64,000 nucleotides of DNA. Source: Amoebophrya sp. A120 (Eukaryota; Sar; Dinophyceae; Syndiniales; Amoebophryaceae). The DNA lies in NCBI GenBank assembly GCA_905178155.1, contig CAJINV010000003.1, positions 4,933,863-4,997,862 on the forward strand, written 5' to 3'. A program made the position numbers and the translations under genes. This document shows positions 32,578-43,520 of this stretch, piece after piece. The number at the start of each line of letters is the position of its first letter. The stretch's first letter is position 1. A model generated the notes under the pieces. That model saw nothing but the letters and a program-made list of their open reading frames with translations, did not search any database and was not told the DNA's origin.

Positions 32578-34089
32578 CTACGGACGGTAAAAGCTCCTCC
32601 GGCTCCGCGATGACGACGTTTGATCTGCCTTGACCTCCGCAGACCCTGATCCCGTGGAACCCGAACTTGACGCCGAGGACGCGGACCGGCTCTTCGAGGC
32701 CCGATTTTTAGAATAAGTACGCCTACTTCGCGAGGAGTTCCTACCTCTCGAACTTGTCCTTCGTCTTTTCGTTGTCCGCTCTGGTGATTTAGATTTAGTC
32801 GTGTTGCCTTTCGAGTAAACGCCCTGGTCGTTCGTGTATAGTAGATCTTCCTTCGCTACTGCCAGTGAAAATTTCGGAATTGGATATTGCCGGAGCAACG
32901 TGGAAAATCCTTCCGCGGTCCTGCGTGGCTTGTACATTTGCGGACGACCCGGAAGTACTGTCTCGGAAGCTCCTGCAACCGATGAGGTTTGTTCCTTTCC
33001 CGGTTCTGGCGACGATTGTGTTTTTGAGACAGTTGTTTTTTCATCGCCGCGATAATCACCGTTTTCATCGGAAGCACCTGCTGATGCGCTGCGGTTGGCG
33101 ACATCCTCGGCGGATGAAGAACTGTCCCGTCCTTGCTGCTTTCCCCCTTCTACTTCCGGCTGGTCCTGACCTTTCTGCTCGCATTGGTTCGTGACCTGAG
33201 TCGTGATGCTTTCTCCGAAAAAGTCGAAATCTCGACCGAGACGCGGCCGGGTTCCTCCGTCCGAGGAAGAGCAGGTGGAGGTCTCGTCACTATCCGAATC
33301 ATAACCAAGCGGGTCGTCCCCACCAAACTCCTCATCCGCGTCTTCCGGTAGTTCCTCTGCGCGACTCATCTCCTTCCCGTCTGCACCTGCCGACCTCGCG
33401 GTTACGTGATTTTCCGGCTTGTCCAGGTCTTGATAACAGGCCCACATGAACCACTCCTCCTCCTCCGCGAGCGTCATTGGTCTATCCGCGTCCGCCCCCT
33501 CTTCCGATTCATCGTCTGGTGCTGGTGCATGACCCTCCTGCATGTGGATATTTTCCTCGTTCTTCATCTCGTCGGCAAGAATGTCGTCCTGCTCGTCTAG
33601 TACTTCCGCGTGGTCCACGGTCTCCTCCTCGTGTCCCCGACCTTCTTCGGCCTCCATGATTTTTTCTGGCTTCAATTTTTCCGCCAAAACCTCGTCGTCA
33701 CTGGAAGCTGCATCCGTGACCACCTCTTCTTCGTCTTCGCTGGTCACGTAATCAGAGCTCCCGGAACTCGCTTCCCAAGCCGCGTCCCACAACGACCGCG
33801 CGCCCGGTCGCTGCGAACTTTTTGCACCAGCAAGAGCGGGGTCGTGTTTCTTTGCGCCATCCGAGTGGTCGGTAGGAGAGTCGTGAGAGGGACAAGGGGA
33901 AGATCCAGAGGTGGGTGAGGGAGTTCCTGTCGTCGCCGACGACAGCGGGCTCAAACGCGCGCCGTGGTCCGCTCCTTGTGGCTGCTCAAGAACATCCATC
34001 TGTGGAGGCTGTGGAAAAGAAGTAGAAGGGCAACCGGTGATGGTGGTACTGCCTCCCGTGAAAGAGGAGGAAGAGGAGGAGGAGGCCAT
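32578..34089 (-). CDS. Acidic protein with C-terminal Arg/Ser-rich domain
   Basis: Single frame of 503 aa from ATG at 34089, preceded by stops. Poly-Ser start, then long Glu/Asp-rich stretches (TSEDEEEVVTDAASSDDE), a short conserved-looking segment with PMTLAEEEEWFMWACYQDL, and a C-terminal RS region (TTKRRRTSSRGRNSSRSRR). RS domains are known from splicing factors, and a role in pre-mRNA processing is a reasonable inference, but no RNA-recognition motif is visible. Low complexity makes function assignment weak. Confidence 0.75.
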   Translation of the reverse strand: MASSSSSSSFTGGSTTITGCPSTSFPQPPQMDVLEQPQGADHGARLSPLSSATTGTPSPTSGSSPCPSHDSPTDHSDGAKKHDPALAGAKSSQRPGARSLWDAAWEASSGSSDYVTSEDEEEVVTDAASSDDEVLAEKLKPEKIMEAEEGRGHEEETVDHAEVLDEQDDILADEMKNEENIHMQEGHAPAPDDESEEGADADRPMTLAEEEEWFMWACYQDLDKPENHVTARSAGADGKEMSRAEELPEDADEEFGGDDPLGYDSDSDETSTCSSSDGGTRPRLGRDFDFFGESITTQVTNQCEQKGQDQPEVEGGKQQGRDSSSSAEDVANRSASAGASDENGDYRGDEKTTVSKTQSSPEPGKEQTSSVAGASETVLPGRPQMYKPRRTAEGFSTLLRQYPIPKFSLAVAKEDLLYTNDQGVYSKGNTTKSKSPERTTKRRRTSSRGRNSSRSRRTYSKNRASKSRSASSASSSGSTGSGSAEVKADQTSSSRSRRSFYRP

Positions 34090-34896
34090 GTAATCAGGAC
34101 AGAAAGACGCTTGTTTAGAGGCTCGATGCTCACACAGTCATAGATTAAAAAGATGAAGATGTTCGTCTTTGGCAGGAAAGACAAGTAGCGAGTCCACAAT
34201 TCAAATAATGTAAATGTAGGTGTACCGATGGATAATAAAACGCGAACGCACAGTAAGAACAAGTGCCATGATGATAAAAATAGAACGTACTTCCACGCAT
34301 TTTCTCCGTTAAAATGTTTGAGTGTCGCGTTCGAAAACGCAGTTTCCGACGCGCAACCTTCTGCCCTAAACAACCTATTGCTACATATCGACCACCTTCG
34401 TCCGAAAAATCATCTTCATGCCTGCGATTAGACTTAATTCGGCAACTTTCGAATTCCGAAGCGGCATAAACAAACTTCATCATGTTGTGCTCCGTGAATA
34501 AAACGAAAAAAATGTGTGATCAAGCGACACTCGAAGAATAAGATGCAACTTATCCGCGTCGTGCAGATAATGATGATCATCACCAAGTCAGCGGCACGTG
34601 CGGGTTTTCAAAGAGCCGCAACCCGTAGCCGCCGTCTTCTGCATACAAGATATCAGATCTTTCTGAAGAAAGCAGTTGAAAAGTAAGAGTGTCACGGTGC
34701 CCTACCATCAAAGGGCGAGCCTCGCGCCGTTACATCTTTGACTTTTTCTGCCTGTATATGAGCACGGTCTTCCGAAAGCTGCTGCAAGATCACCGGCTTA
34801 CTTGATGAGCGCTATCGACGCCTTTGCTTCTGCACTAGAGGCTGTTGCGTCACACTCAAGTTTCAAAATTCCAAAACTAACACAGACTCTTGCGAG
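34090..34896. other. Intergenic
   Basis: No exon supported on either strand. Confidence 0.45.
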
Positions 34897-35874
34897 TTAA
34901 GCGAGACCAGTTTCCGGACCCTTTGCTTGTGACGTGAAGACATTGTAGGGCTTCGCGGCGTTCCACACCGCTCCCGTGGGGTCTAGAGCCATACAAAATT
35001 GCATGTCCCGTTGAAACTTCGCCCCAAGCCGCTGCCTCCACTCCTCTGAGAAACCGTTGGAGCTCTGTCGAGACTCCAGATCCGCGAGTGCCCGTAGCCA
35101 CTTTTCGCATTTCTCTGGGTGCTCTTTCGCCGCGACTCTTATCGCCGCCACTTGCACGTCCTGAAGCTCCATCAGTTTGCAATTCTCGTAATCGACCGAA
35201 CCTATTGCAGACAATAAATTTTTGCCATGTATTTGTGGTCGAAGCTTGCATCATCAAAAAGTAAAGCTAAAAAGTCATATGTTGTCTGAGGTAGCAGTAT
35301 CCCTGCTGGTACCGTCTTCGTTGTAGGCTATATCCCAGGTTGGGTAGGTGCGGAAGTTGTCAGTTCTCCTGGACCTGTGCCACAGAACCTGCGCCGGATG
35401 CAAGAAGGGCGCGTCTGTTGGGGCATCGTCGACATTGTGCATGAGCTGGTACTTTCCGGTCGGAGAGTGCATCAGTTGCTCCACTGTGATTTGCCCACCC
35501 TGACCCACCTCCGCCGGATATTTCGCCAACCGTTCCTCGTAGAATTTTCGCGGGTTCAGTGCGTACCGAGTGCAAGACCGGCGCGTTCCGCATACATCCT
35601 CGGGGTCAATGTACTCGCGGACAATCTTCAACTGTGGATCCGTTCCCATTTCCTCCAAAATCTGCAGTTCCTCCACCATATTCGGTGCAATTTGCAGTGA
35701 TTGGCTCGGGCAACCAATCCGTTCCGCCTCGTAGCCGCGCCAGGAAGCTTCGTGGTCCGCGGCGGTCGAGTCTAAAGCAAAGACTTTCACGCCCTCGCCC
35801 ATCGGATTCTGCTGCGGTGGGTTCGCTGGTCCTGGTGGGATAGGGATTGGCGTCGCGGAACCCGAAGATAGCAC
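34897..35874 (-). CDS. Unidentified protein, at least two exons
   Basis: Exons 35874-35313 and 35201-34897 joined by a GT-AG intron (GTACCA...CAATAG) in frame (AYNEDG|SVDYEN), together 289 codons. Exon 35874 begins at an AG acceptor (TCTTTTTAG) and has no ATG until MGEGVKVFALDS, so a short first exon upstream is likely, perhaps around 35938 where MIAASAPTT begins. Globular-looking stretches include YALNPRKFYEERLAKYP and CEKWLRALADLESRQ. No family recognised. Confidence 0.68.
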
Positions 35875-36039
35875 CTAAAAAGACATGAATCAATTTGGAG
35901 GAGGTCAACTCGTCGTGGGCGCGGATGCGGCAATCATGGTAAGTAAAACGCCTCATTGTGAACATCCTCTGACTGTTAATTATGAATTATGTGCTGGAGC
36001 ACTGCGTCCATGTTTGTAAAAAAGAGCGATCGTTTGTAC

Positions 36040-36393
36040 TTACTGAGCTACTTCTTGCAAAATATTTTTCATGGGCAGTACGTAAAAATAGACCTGCTGA
36101 TTTGGGCCAAAGCTTCCGTAGTTGGGTTGCTGTCCATAATTCGGGGCCCCCATGGGAGGGGGTTGCTGTCCATAATTGGGGTACTGTGGCGAGCCTCCGT
36201 GGCCATAGCCTGTAGGGAAACCGCCCGGTGCTCCGTAATTCACGCCTCCGCCGTACGCCTGATGATCCACGTACGCATTTTCCCTCTCCCGCTTCTTCTG
36301 CGCTAGACACCGCACGAGGGAGATGATGCCCAGGACGATCAGAATTATGGCATAAACCGCCAACTGAACCAGTTGCGGAGTGATGTTAACCAT
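36040..36393 (-). CDS. Small single-TM protein with Gly/Tyr/Pro/Gln-rich tail
   Basis: From ATG at 36393: MVNITPQLVQLAVYAIILIVL gives one membrane span at about residues 7-28, then a basic stop-transfer (RCLAQKKRERE), then a tail with repeated NYG and YGQQP units (GAPGGFPTGYGHGG, PNYGQQPPPMG, PNYGQQPNYGS). The last 17 residues after PNQQ may be intron, since GTCTAT follows directly. Tails of this composition occur in membrane and vesicle-associated adaptor proteins. No specific family assigned. Confidence 0.65.
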   Translation of the reverse strand: MVNITPQLVQLAVYAIILIVLGIISLVRCLAQKKRERENAYVDHQAYGGGVNYGAPGGFPTGYGHGGSPQYPNYGQQPPPMGAPNYGQQPNYGSFGPNQQVYFYVLPMKNILQEVAQ

Positions 36394-37194
36394 CTTTCGA
36401 GCGGTGGTATTGTCGAGGTCGAGGTCGCGTGGAACAAATACAAAATAAACTTTCAGGGTACAAGAAAGTAAAGAACGCTTTTCGATTGCGAGTTCAAAAC
36501 CGGACCAACGAAAACTCAGCTGTACATTATTGCGTACATGTCGAACTGAAATGCAACTTTTTGGCTTTGCTCGCACCCAGGCCTGTTGCGCGACTAAATG
36601 CGAATGGAATCATGATCGCATGGCTCACTGTTTTGATCAAGATCCACCTGCTTTTCAGTCACAAGGCAATCAGGATCAGAACGAGAGGGAGGATCGTCTC
36701 CAACACAGGATGTTGACCTTTGCTACAGACTAAATTTCTCGCCGCCGCAGCAGAATCCATCATTACGCTGTTTCATTCCGCCTCGCAGGAACAAAAAGCC
36801 ACAAAGAAAACGAAAGCTAGCAAAAGAGCATCATCAAATCACTAGCAAAGTACGGAGGAAAAAGAGCCATAGCTTTGCTCGGTAAGTAACGATCTCCGAA
36901 AAGAACACTGACATGGACATACACAGCGACAGCATAACTTTGCTCGGACTAAATGCCGACGAAAATCAGGATCGGGAAGTCTTGCTCATTCGTTAGATGT
37001 AAAAACGGCATGTGGGTCAAACAAAAGGAAAAGGGAGATCAGAAGGTTGTCGCGGGGATACGCCTGGCGGTTCGCCAGGAACGAGGGGGAGGATTGTACA
37101 AGCACAAAAAAATGGCTGCAGGACCGCCACTCATGTAAACAAAGGTGCTTATCACTACGCGGGTGCAACAAGAACCACAAAAAAGCACAGACGC
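36394..37194. other. Intergenic
   Basis: No exon supported. Plus-strand frames here are short and lack domains. Confidence 0.45.
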
Positions 37195-40100
37195 CTACGC
37201 CGCGTCGCTGTTTAAGCGGTCGATGGTGTCACCGAGGAGCAGGCTGTAAGTCCGCGTCCGCTGCGGGTCCGTGAGGTCTTCCCAGGAGGTCGTGAGAAAC
37301 TCCTCGTCCAAGCCGTCCAGGGCCTGGAGTTGGAGAATCAAGCCCCGGCGCACGCTAACGTCCAAACACCCGTCCTTTTCGATGATGCCGTCCGCCCAGG
37401 TGCCGAGCACCTGCCGTGTGCGCGGGCGGACCTTGGTCCGACTGTCCTGGAGCCGCTGCAGCACGGACTTGTGCTCGAGCAAGACGTGTGCCGCACTCTG
37501 GATGTCGTTCTCCAGGATGCGCACGACCAAGGCCGCGATCAGAATGTCCACGTTCAGCGAGGATGCGAGGGGTCGTGCGCGGGAAAGCAGACCTTGGTTG
37601 TCCTCTAAGGTGTGAACCGCCTCCTGCACCTCCTGCGCCTCGATGTACGCAAGACAGTCTGTCGTCTTCCCCTGGTCCGTGTACGCGGGTCGCCGGCACA
37701 TCGGGCAGAGACAACTACTCCCCTGCGAACGTGCCCATCGCTCTAGGCACCTGTTGTATAATCGAGACATTATGTCGAGTAGTTCCGATTCTACATCTAG
37801 TTGTACTTTTAGCTGTAGTTTCAAACGGAAAATGCTATCCTGAGCTCTCACAAAAGCATCGGTCTCAGCCTCATCCTCTTGATGAGTAGTCCAGAGTAAT
37901 CATCTTTCTACGACCAGTTTCAATTTCTACTTGACTCAATAAACTCACAACTACATTCCCAAAAAAACAATGCGCAAATTATCAATACGCAGCGTGGTAG
38001 ATGTGGTCGCACTCCGGCATAGTCCGCACCAGCTCCCCTTCCTCGAACTCCGTGAGACAGATCGTACAGCTAGGGGCACTGTCGCTGCCGCTGAGACTGG
38101 TGGCACTACTTTGCCTTTCCGCGCTCCTGGTTCCCAAGAGCGGCTCCTTCCTCGGATCTGTTGCTTTATTGCTGGGCGACGGCGAAGCAGAAACTACTCG
38201 TGCGGCTCCACCTGCGTTGGGCCGCGCACTGGCTTGTTCCTCGCCTTCTCCAACCTCGACGCCGAGGAGCAAGCGCTGCCGCCTCGCGTTGGGCGACACG
38301 TTCGACTCTGCTTGCTCTCCCTCAGCACGACCCCGTCTTCGTCCGCGATTCCGCCGTGTTGACGCGGTTGCTGCTTCCGCCTCGTCCTGGTGGGAGAACT
38401 GAAACGTGCGCTCGAACGTACTGGTGAGATAATCCATGATCGACCCCGGCGGTGCAGCGCCGGCCGCTCCCGTCTCGCCCTCCTCCGTCTGCGGTCGATC
38501 GGACACGCCGGTCTCTGCTGGTCTCGCCCCCCGGGCAGACGACGGGGACCGCCGCGCCGTTGACGAGGAACTGCTGGAGGTGCCTGTCAGAGGTCGTTGT
38601 ACGTGGACCGGTTGAGAAGAAGATTGATCCATGTTTACTGTTACCACGAGATCGCTTGGCGCTCGTGTACTCACCGTAGAGGTAGTTGCCTCGGAGAGTA
38701 TAGACGCGTTGTCATCTTCCATACAACCGCCCACAGGATCATCTAGCTCGCGAGCCTCGTCCCCGCCACTGCGACCACCGGAGCGGGGTGGTCCTACGAC
38801 GTCGGTGGCGCCGTCGTCGTCCTCCGATGAAGCCGCGGGAGCCGCGACATCGAGTGCAACATCATCGGCGTCCTCTTCAGGATGGACCTCTGCTGGTTTT
38901 TTCCTGTTGGCCGCGCCACCAAGCTTCTTTTGCTCCTCTTTCTTCTTCCGCCGCGCGTCCAAGTTGTGCAACTCGCGCGAGAACGGTTCCGGCGTCAACA
39001 AAAACTGGGTATTCGGGTCCGGCCGCTCTTCCGGTCCATCCATCCCCGGGTTCCAGCCGCGCCCGCGTCCGCGCATGCCAATCAGGGCGGCCAAAAATTG
39101 CGGAAATTTCCGCCCCGTGGCCGTGGTCGACAAAAGCAGAAGGTCGCACCCTGTGGTCGAATCATGTATGACAAAATTGTGGACAGTAATCAGTATCAGT
39201 TTCAGTAGTTGGTCATTACGATCTTCTAAAAAATGAAACGCAAGATATGCTCGACATTCAGCCGAACATCAAAACATGTTTGTAATGGAGTCTCATGCTT
39301 GTTCTACTTACATTGTCGAAGCACATAGGCTAGAACTATATCTACACTAAAACTTACTTACCCATGAGGAAGCTGAGAATCACGAGCGTTATCCTGCGGA
39401 CGTCGTATGTGCCCGGATCGACGTTGTTGTGGTCGTGGTCGTCCTCCTCCTTCTTGATTAGGACGGTGAGGCACACCCAGTCTGCCGAGAGGAGGATGAC
39501 GAAGAACGCAATGCGACCGGCCCGGAACACGGAGCAGGGCTGCTCGATGCCGTGGCCCATGGCAAACACCATGGCCACGAACTTGGTGAGGATCAGCGAG
39601 GAGAGAAACAGTCCGAGCCCGTTCATCTTCTGCAGGACGAACCACTCCTTCGGCGCATCGGCCGCGGCACCGTAGAGTGCGATCTGGATATTCAGGATGA
39701 CCAGCGGCACGACAAAGAACACGATCCGCGTCAGCACGCAGAGTCCCACCTGGTTGGGGTTGTTCACCCCCCGTGCCTGCAACCGGTATCGTCGTGTGCA
39801 GTCGAAAAGCTTGCGGCTAGAGCACGCGATAATCAGCAGCACCAGGAACGGCACGCAACACATCTCCTTCAGAAACTGGTGGCCGGTTACCGCGCCGACG
39901 CCCAGAATCGCCACTGGGTTCGCGAGCCACACCATCGGAACTAGCAGCCCCATTTTGCGTCGAAAGCAGGCCGGCCCAGACTCCATCTAAAAATTTGAAT
40001 AAGTCTTCCTCTTCGATTGCCAAACAAACAACCAGGAAAGGGTATATTCAGGGTTTAAAAGTAAAACCAAAGAACCCACTTGTGCAGAACTCGGGAAGCA

Positions 40101-40458
40101 TTTTTCACCTAACTAATATCTCATCTTGGTGAACACCTACTTACTACTGCAAACTGAGATGCCTGTCTCAACATTTTCATCTTGTTTTGAGAGCAGCAGC
40201 GGTGGCACATCAAAACAATGGGCTGTAGTGCAATACCAGTCGTCTGAGCACGAGCATGCTGAAGGTGCCAATCGCGAGAACGCCGATGGCGTAGGCACAA
40301 ACGGTGCAGATGTACCAGCTCGCGGCGTCCAGCTCGCCCTTGCTTTGCGACCAGTGCGTCCAGAGGAGCGCGCCGGGAAACAGCCAAAATAAACCCACGC
40401 CGCAAAACCGCATCACGCCAGCCTCCAGGTCTTCGATCGACAGGCGGGGCCACGGCAT
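37195..40458 (-). CDS. Multi-pass membrane RING-H2 ubiquitin ligase
   Basis: Four exons: 40458-40237, 39986-39362, 39150-37989, 37750-37195, all GT-AG, totalling 855 codons (854 aa). Exons 1-2 encode about seven hydrophobic segments (FWLFPGALLW, VCAYAIGVLAIGTFSMLVL, FLVLLIIACS, IVFFVVPLVILNIQIALYG and others). Exon 3 is a long disordered linker. The RING-H2 finger is split by intron 3: CTICLTEFEEGELV, then CDHIYHAA joined to CLERWARSQGSSC, then LCPMC. The spacing C-x2-C...C-x-H-x2-H-x2-C...C-x2-C is complete, so it should bind two zinc ions and an E2. Likely an ER- or endomembrane-anchored E3 ligase, with a helical C-terminus of unknown role. The intact finger after splicing is strong evidence that the exons are one gene. 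Confidence 0.88.
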
Positions 40459-41255
40459 AGTGCCCGTTGCTGCTGCCCTCCTTCTTGCGCCGCGACGTAG
40501 CTTCTTCTATCCGAATTCTTGTCGGTATGGATCAATATTTTGTTCTCACGCACAAGGCCGTAGGTACTATGCGTGCCATTTTTCTTTTCGGCGAGCGGCG
40601 AGGAGCCGAATGCTGCCTAAAAGTTCCGCGTCGCTTCTGCCACGTCTTGCGATTCTTACATCTTCGATCTGGGCGGAGATAGAATGGAAGCACGAGTAAG
40701 TCTCGAAAACGCGACGATGCGAAGTATGGGGGCGAGAACGAAAAAGGGGATGCCTTTCACTTTTACAATACTTTGTTCGACGACACATTTCTGTTCGCTT
40801 TCGAGAGACCTGTTTCCACGTTTTTGTCCGCGAGGCCGTCGGGTCACTTTGCTAAAAGATTGTGATTCTCTCAGTCCAAATAGAAAAGAGAAAAAATGAA
40901 ACCGACCGCCATCGACAAGTTCAAACCACGTACAACTGAACACCCTCGTCTCTGTTTTTCCACGGAAGGTTCTCCCGTGTCAGCTATTGTTCTTGGTCGT
41001 GCAAACAAAAACCTAAACTTCGCATAGACAACTTTTAGTTTTGACTGGTTCGTTCTCAAAGACGTGTTTTTTCGAACTTTGACGGACACAGTACAACGAA
41101 GTGTGAAAATTGTAGCCGTCACAGACATTTATGCGAATTGACCAGGTGAGAAGTGGCAAAAACATCACAATCCGAATCCTTGCTAAAGCTGCATGAGCAT
41201 GATTGCTTTTGCACGCTCGGTGCCTATTGTACACATAATATTCGTAAGTACATCG
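40459..41255. other. Intergenic
   Basis: No exon supported. Confidence 0.45.
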
Positions 41256-42935
41256 TCAGCCAGCTTGATTATAATTCTGAGGTTCCTTCCTGTCCGCTTT
41301 CGCCGCCTGATCTTTCTGCGTTTTCTGGAAGGGCAAATCCCAAAACCCAGCTGGTGTGTAGCTCACCGGCCAGTTCTCCCATTGGGTGCGGATCTTCTTC
41401 CGCAGCGGTTCCCGCTCATATGGGTTCTGTCGCTCGTAAGAAATTTTTTCCCAGACGTTCAATTTCTTCTCGGCGTCCCCTTCTCCCGCGTTAGAAGACC
41501 CACTCTCTGCCGCCTTTCTCGGACGCTTTTGCTGGAGGTACTGCTGCATTTTGGCATTGCGAGTATTGCCGCGCGTCGTACTCGAGGACGCAGCGCCGAC
41601 GTGGTGCGGAATCGGAGCTCCTACTTCTACATTTGGCTGTATTTTCGTAGATGAAACAGCACTTGCTGGTGCTCCACCACTGCCAAGAAGTATGTCGCTT
41701 CGTGTGATGTGTCCCTTCTTGTTCGAAGAGCTAGCGTTATTGGTCCAGAATTCGCTATCTAGCGGGGGCACTCGAGAAATCGCAGAAGGAACACCCACCG
41801 CAGCTGGATCCTGTTGCACGTTCGCATTCGATGAAGCGCTTGAACTTGTAACTGCAGCTACAGATGCACCTTCATCTGGACCTGTCTTCATCGTTGGCCG
41901 AGAATTCTTGTGGCGGCCTTTTTTGTTTTTCTCGCCCGTGACTAGCAGAGAGAAGTCCGACGGATTGTCTGCGAAGGCGTTCCGGTTGGCGCGAGTCTCA
42001 TTTTTGCCACGAGGACCCGTAGTATCATTTCCTGCCTCTGCGACAATCTCGTCTGGAGGTCTCGAGCAATTTCCTGCAGCCTTTGTCCCGGCAAACGCCA
42101 AATTCGAGGATGAACTGCTGTCGCAAAACTCTTTATTCGGTTCCACGATTACATCAGTGCGCGGTCTCTTGTCTGGCCTTTCAGAGGACCCACAAACCGT
42201 GCTGCCGGCTTGTCCACGCAAAACTCTCTGCTTCTTGAAGCCTTTCCGTCCCGACGCAGGACCATCGCCGTAAAAGACAACCTAGAAGCAATAAAGCAAG
42301 CACTATGACAACCTCGCGTAGACAAGAATGGTAAGAGCACTATGACGTGACGACCTCGCGCAGACAAGCAAAGGGCACACACAGGTCCACCTCCCCTACA
42401 TACTTATATGGAAGCAGCGAAAACCAAAACATCACCAATAGTAAGTCCATACCTTCTCCTGCTCGTCGTCACGTGTGCTTTCCTGCAGTTCAGGTTCAGG
42501 TAGGGCAGCATTGCCACCAGTGCGAGCGGTAGTTCGTTCTGGTTTTCTCATTGCGTCTGCGCTGCCGAGCTCGCCCTCCCCATTTTCACGCAATTTGACT
42601 GCCTCGCGCCCCTCCGGGGTCCTCTCGGCTGCATGCCCTACCTGCCGGTCGCGTTCCTTATCAGCAGGCTGGATAATTGCTTTCGTCTCTATTGCGTGAT
42701 TCGGTTCACGTCCGGTAGCAGGAGCGGTAGCCGCCGCAGAAGTACTAGATGAACTAGCTGCTGCCTTTCCCTTCGCAACCGCAACCGAAACGGCCAGCTG
42801 CCCCTCCAAGAACGTGATCCGCTTTTGGAACTGCAAGATCTCTTGTGCATGGGCTTTTTTCATCCGCGTGACTTTGCTCGTCAAATCCTCCACCTTGCGC
42901 CGTAGCTGCTGTATCTTCTCCGCGTCTGTCGCCAT
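41256..42935 (-). CDS. N-terminal coiled-coil, C-terminal basic-aromatic protein
   Basis: Exons 42935-42453 and 42281-41256, GT-AG int ron with the frame kept (DEQEK|VVFYGDG), 503 codons. Residues 1-55 form a coiled coil (MATDAEKIQQLRRKVEDL, ILQFQKRITFLEGQL). The middle is Ser/Ala/Pro-rich. The C-terminus has a compact basic and aromatic segment (LNVWEKISYERQNPYERE, TQWENWPVSYTPAGFW) that looks conserved. No family recognised. Nuclear-type basic clusters (QQKRPRKAAE) are present. Confidence 0.72.
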
Positions 42936-43520
42936 CCTTTCTTGATTCTTTCGGTGCGGCAGGCTCAAACGAACAAAAACAACACTAGACCAAAAGTCAC
43001 ATTTGGAATTCAAAACGAAAACCGTGCGAACGAGGACTTGAAGAGTGGTATTCAGCCGACGCTCTTCGAGCAAACACGGTGATAGAGTACAGATCAATCA
43101 GAATCCAGAACGGCACGACGCAAAAGTCTCACCAAGCAATGGCTCTCCCTCTTTCAAACACGACAAAACTCACAGGCAGACAACGCGATCTCCTGAAGAC
43201 AAAGCATCACACACGAGCACGATGATGAACACGAGTATTCCTCTTCCTCACCTACAGCGTTAGAATACGTATGCCGTGCCCCTCTTTGCCTTTATTCACT
43301 TGCTTCAGAGGACACAGGTACATTCGGACACATACGGAATTCATTGCGATGTTGTAGATGAGCGAGGATCGCCCAAGTAAGAGGCACTTGACAAAATAAA
43401 TCAGTGCTATTTTTCAAATGGAATGAGAATTGCTCTACCGCGATGACGATGAGAATGTGCATGCGCTTACTCTTTCACGCACTTTCATCTTACGGCGTCT
43501 TTTTGTACCAGGCGGAATCG
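42936..43520. other. Intergenic
   Basis: No exon supported. Confidence 0.45.
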
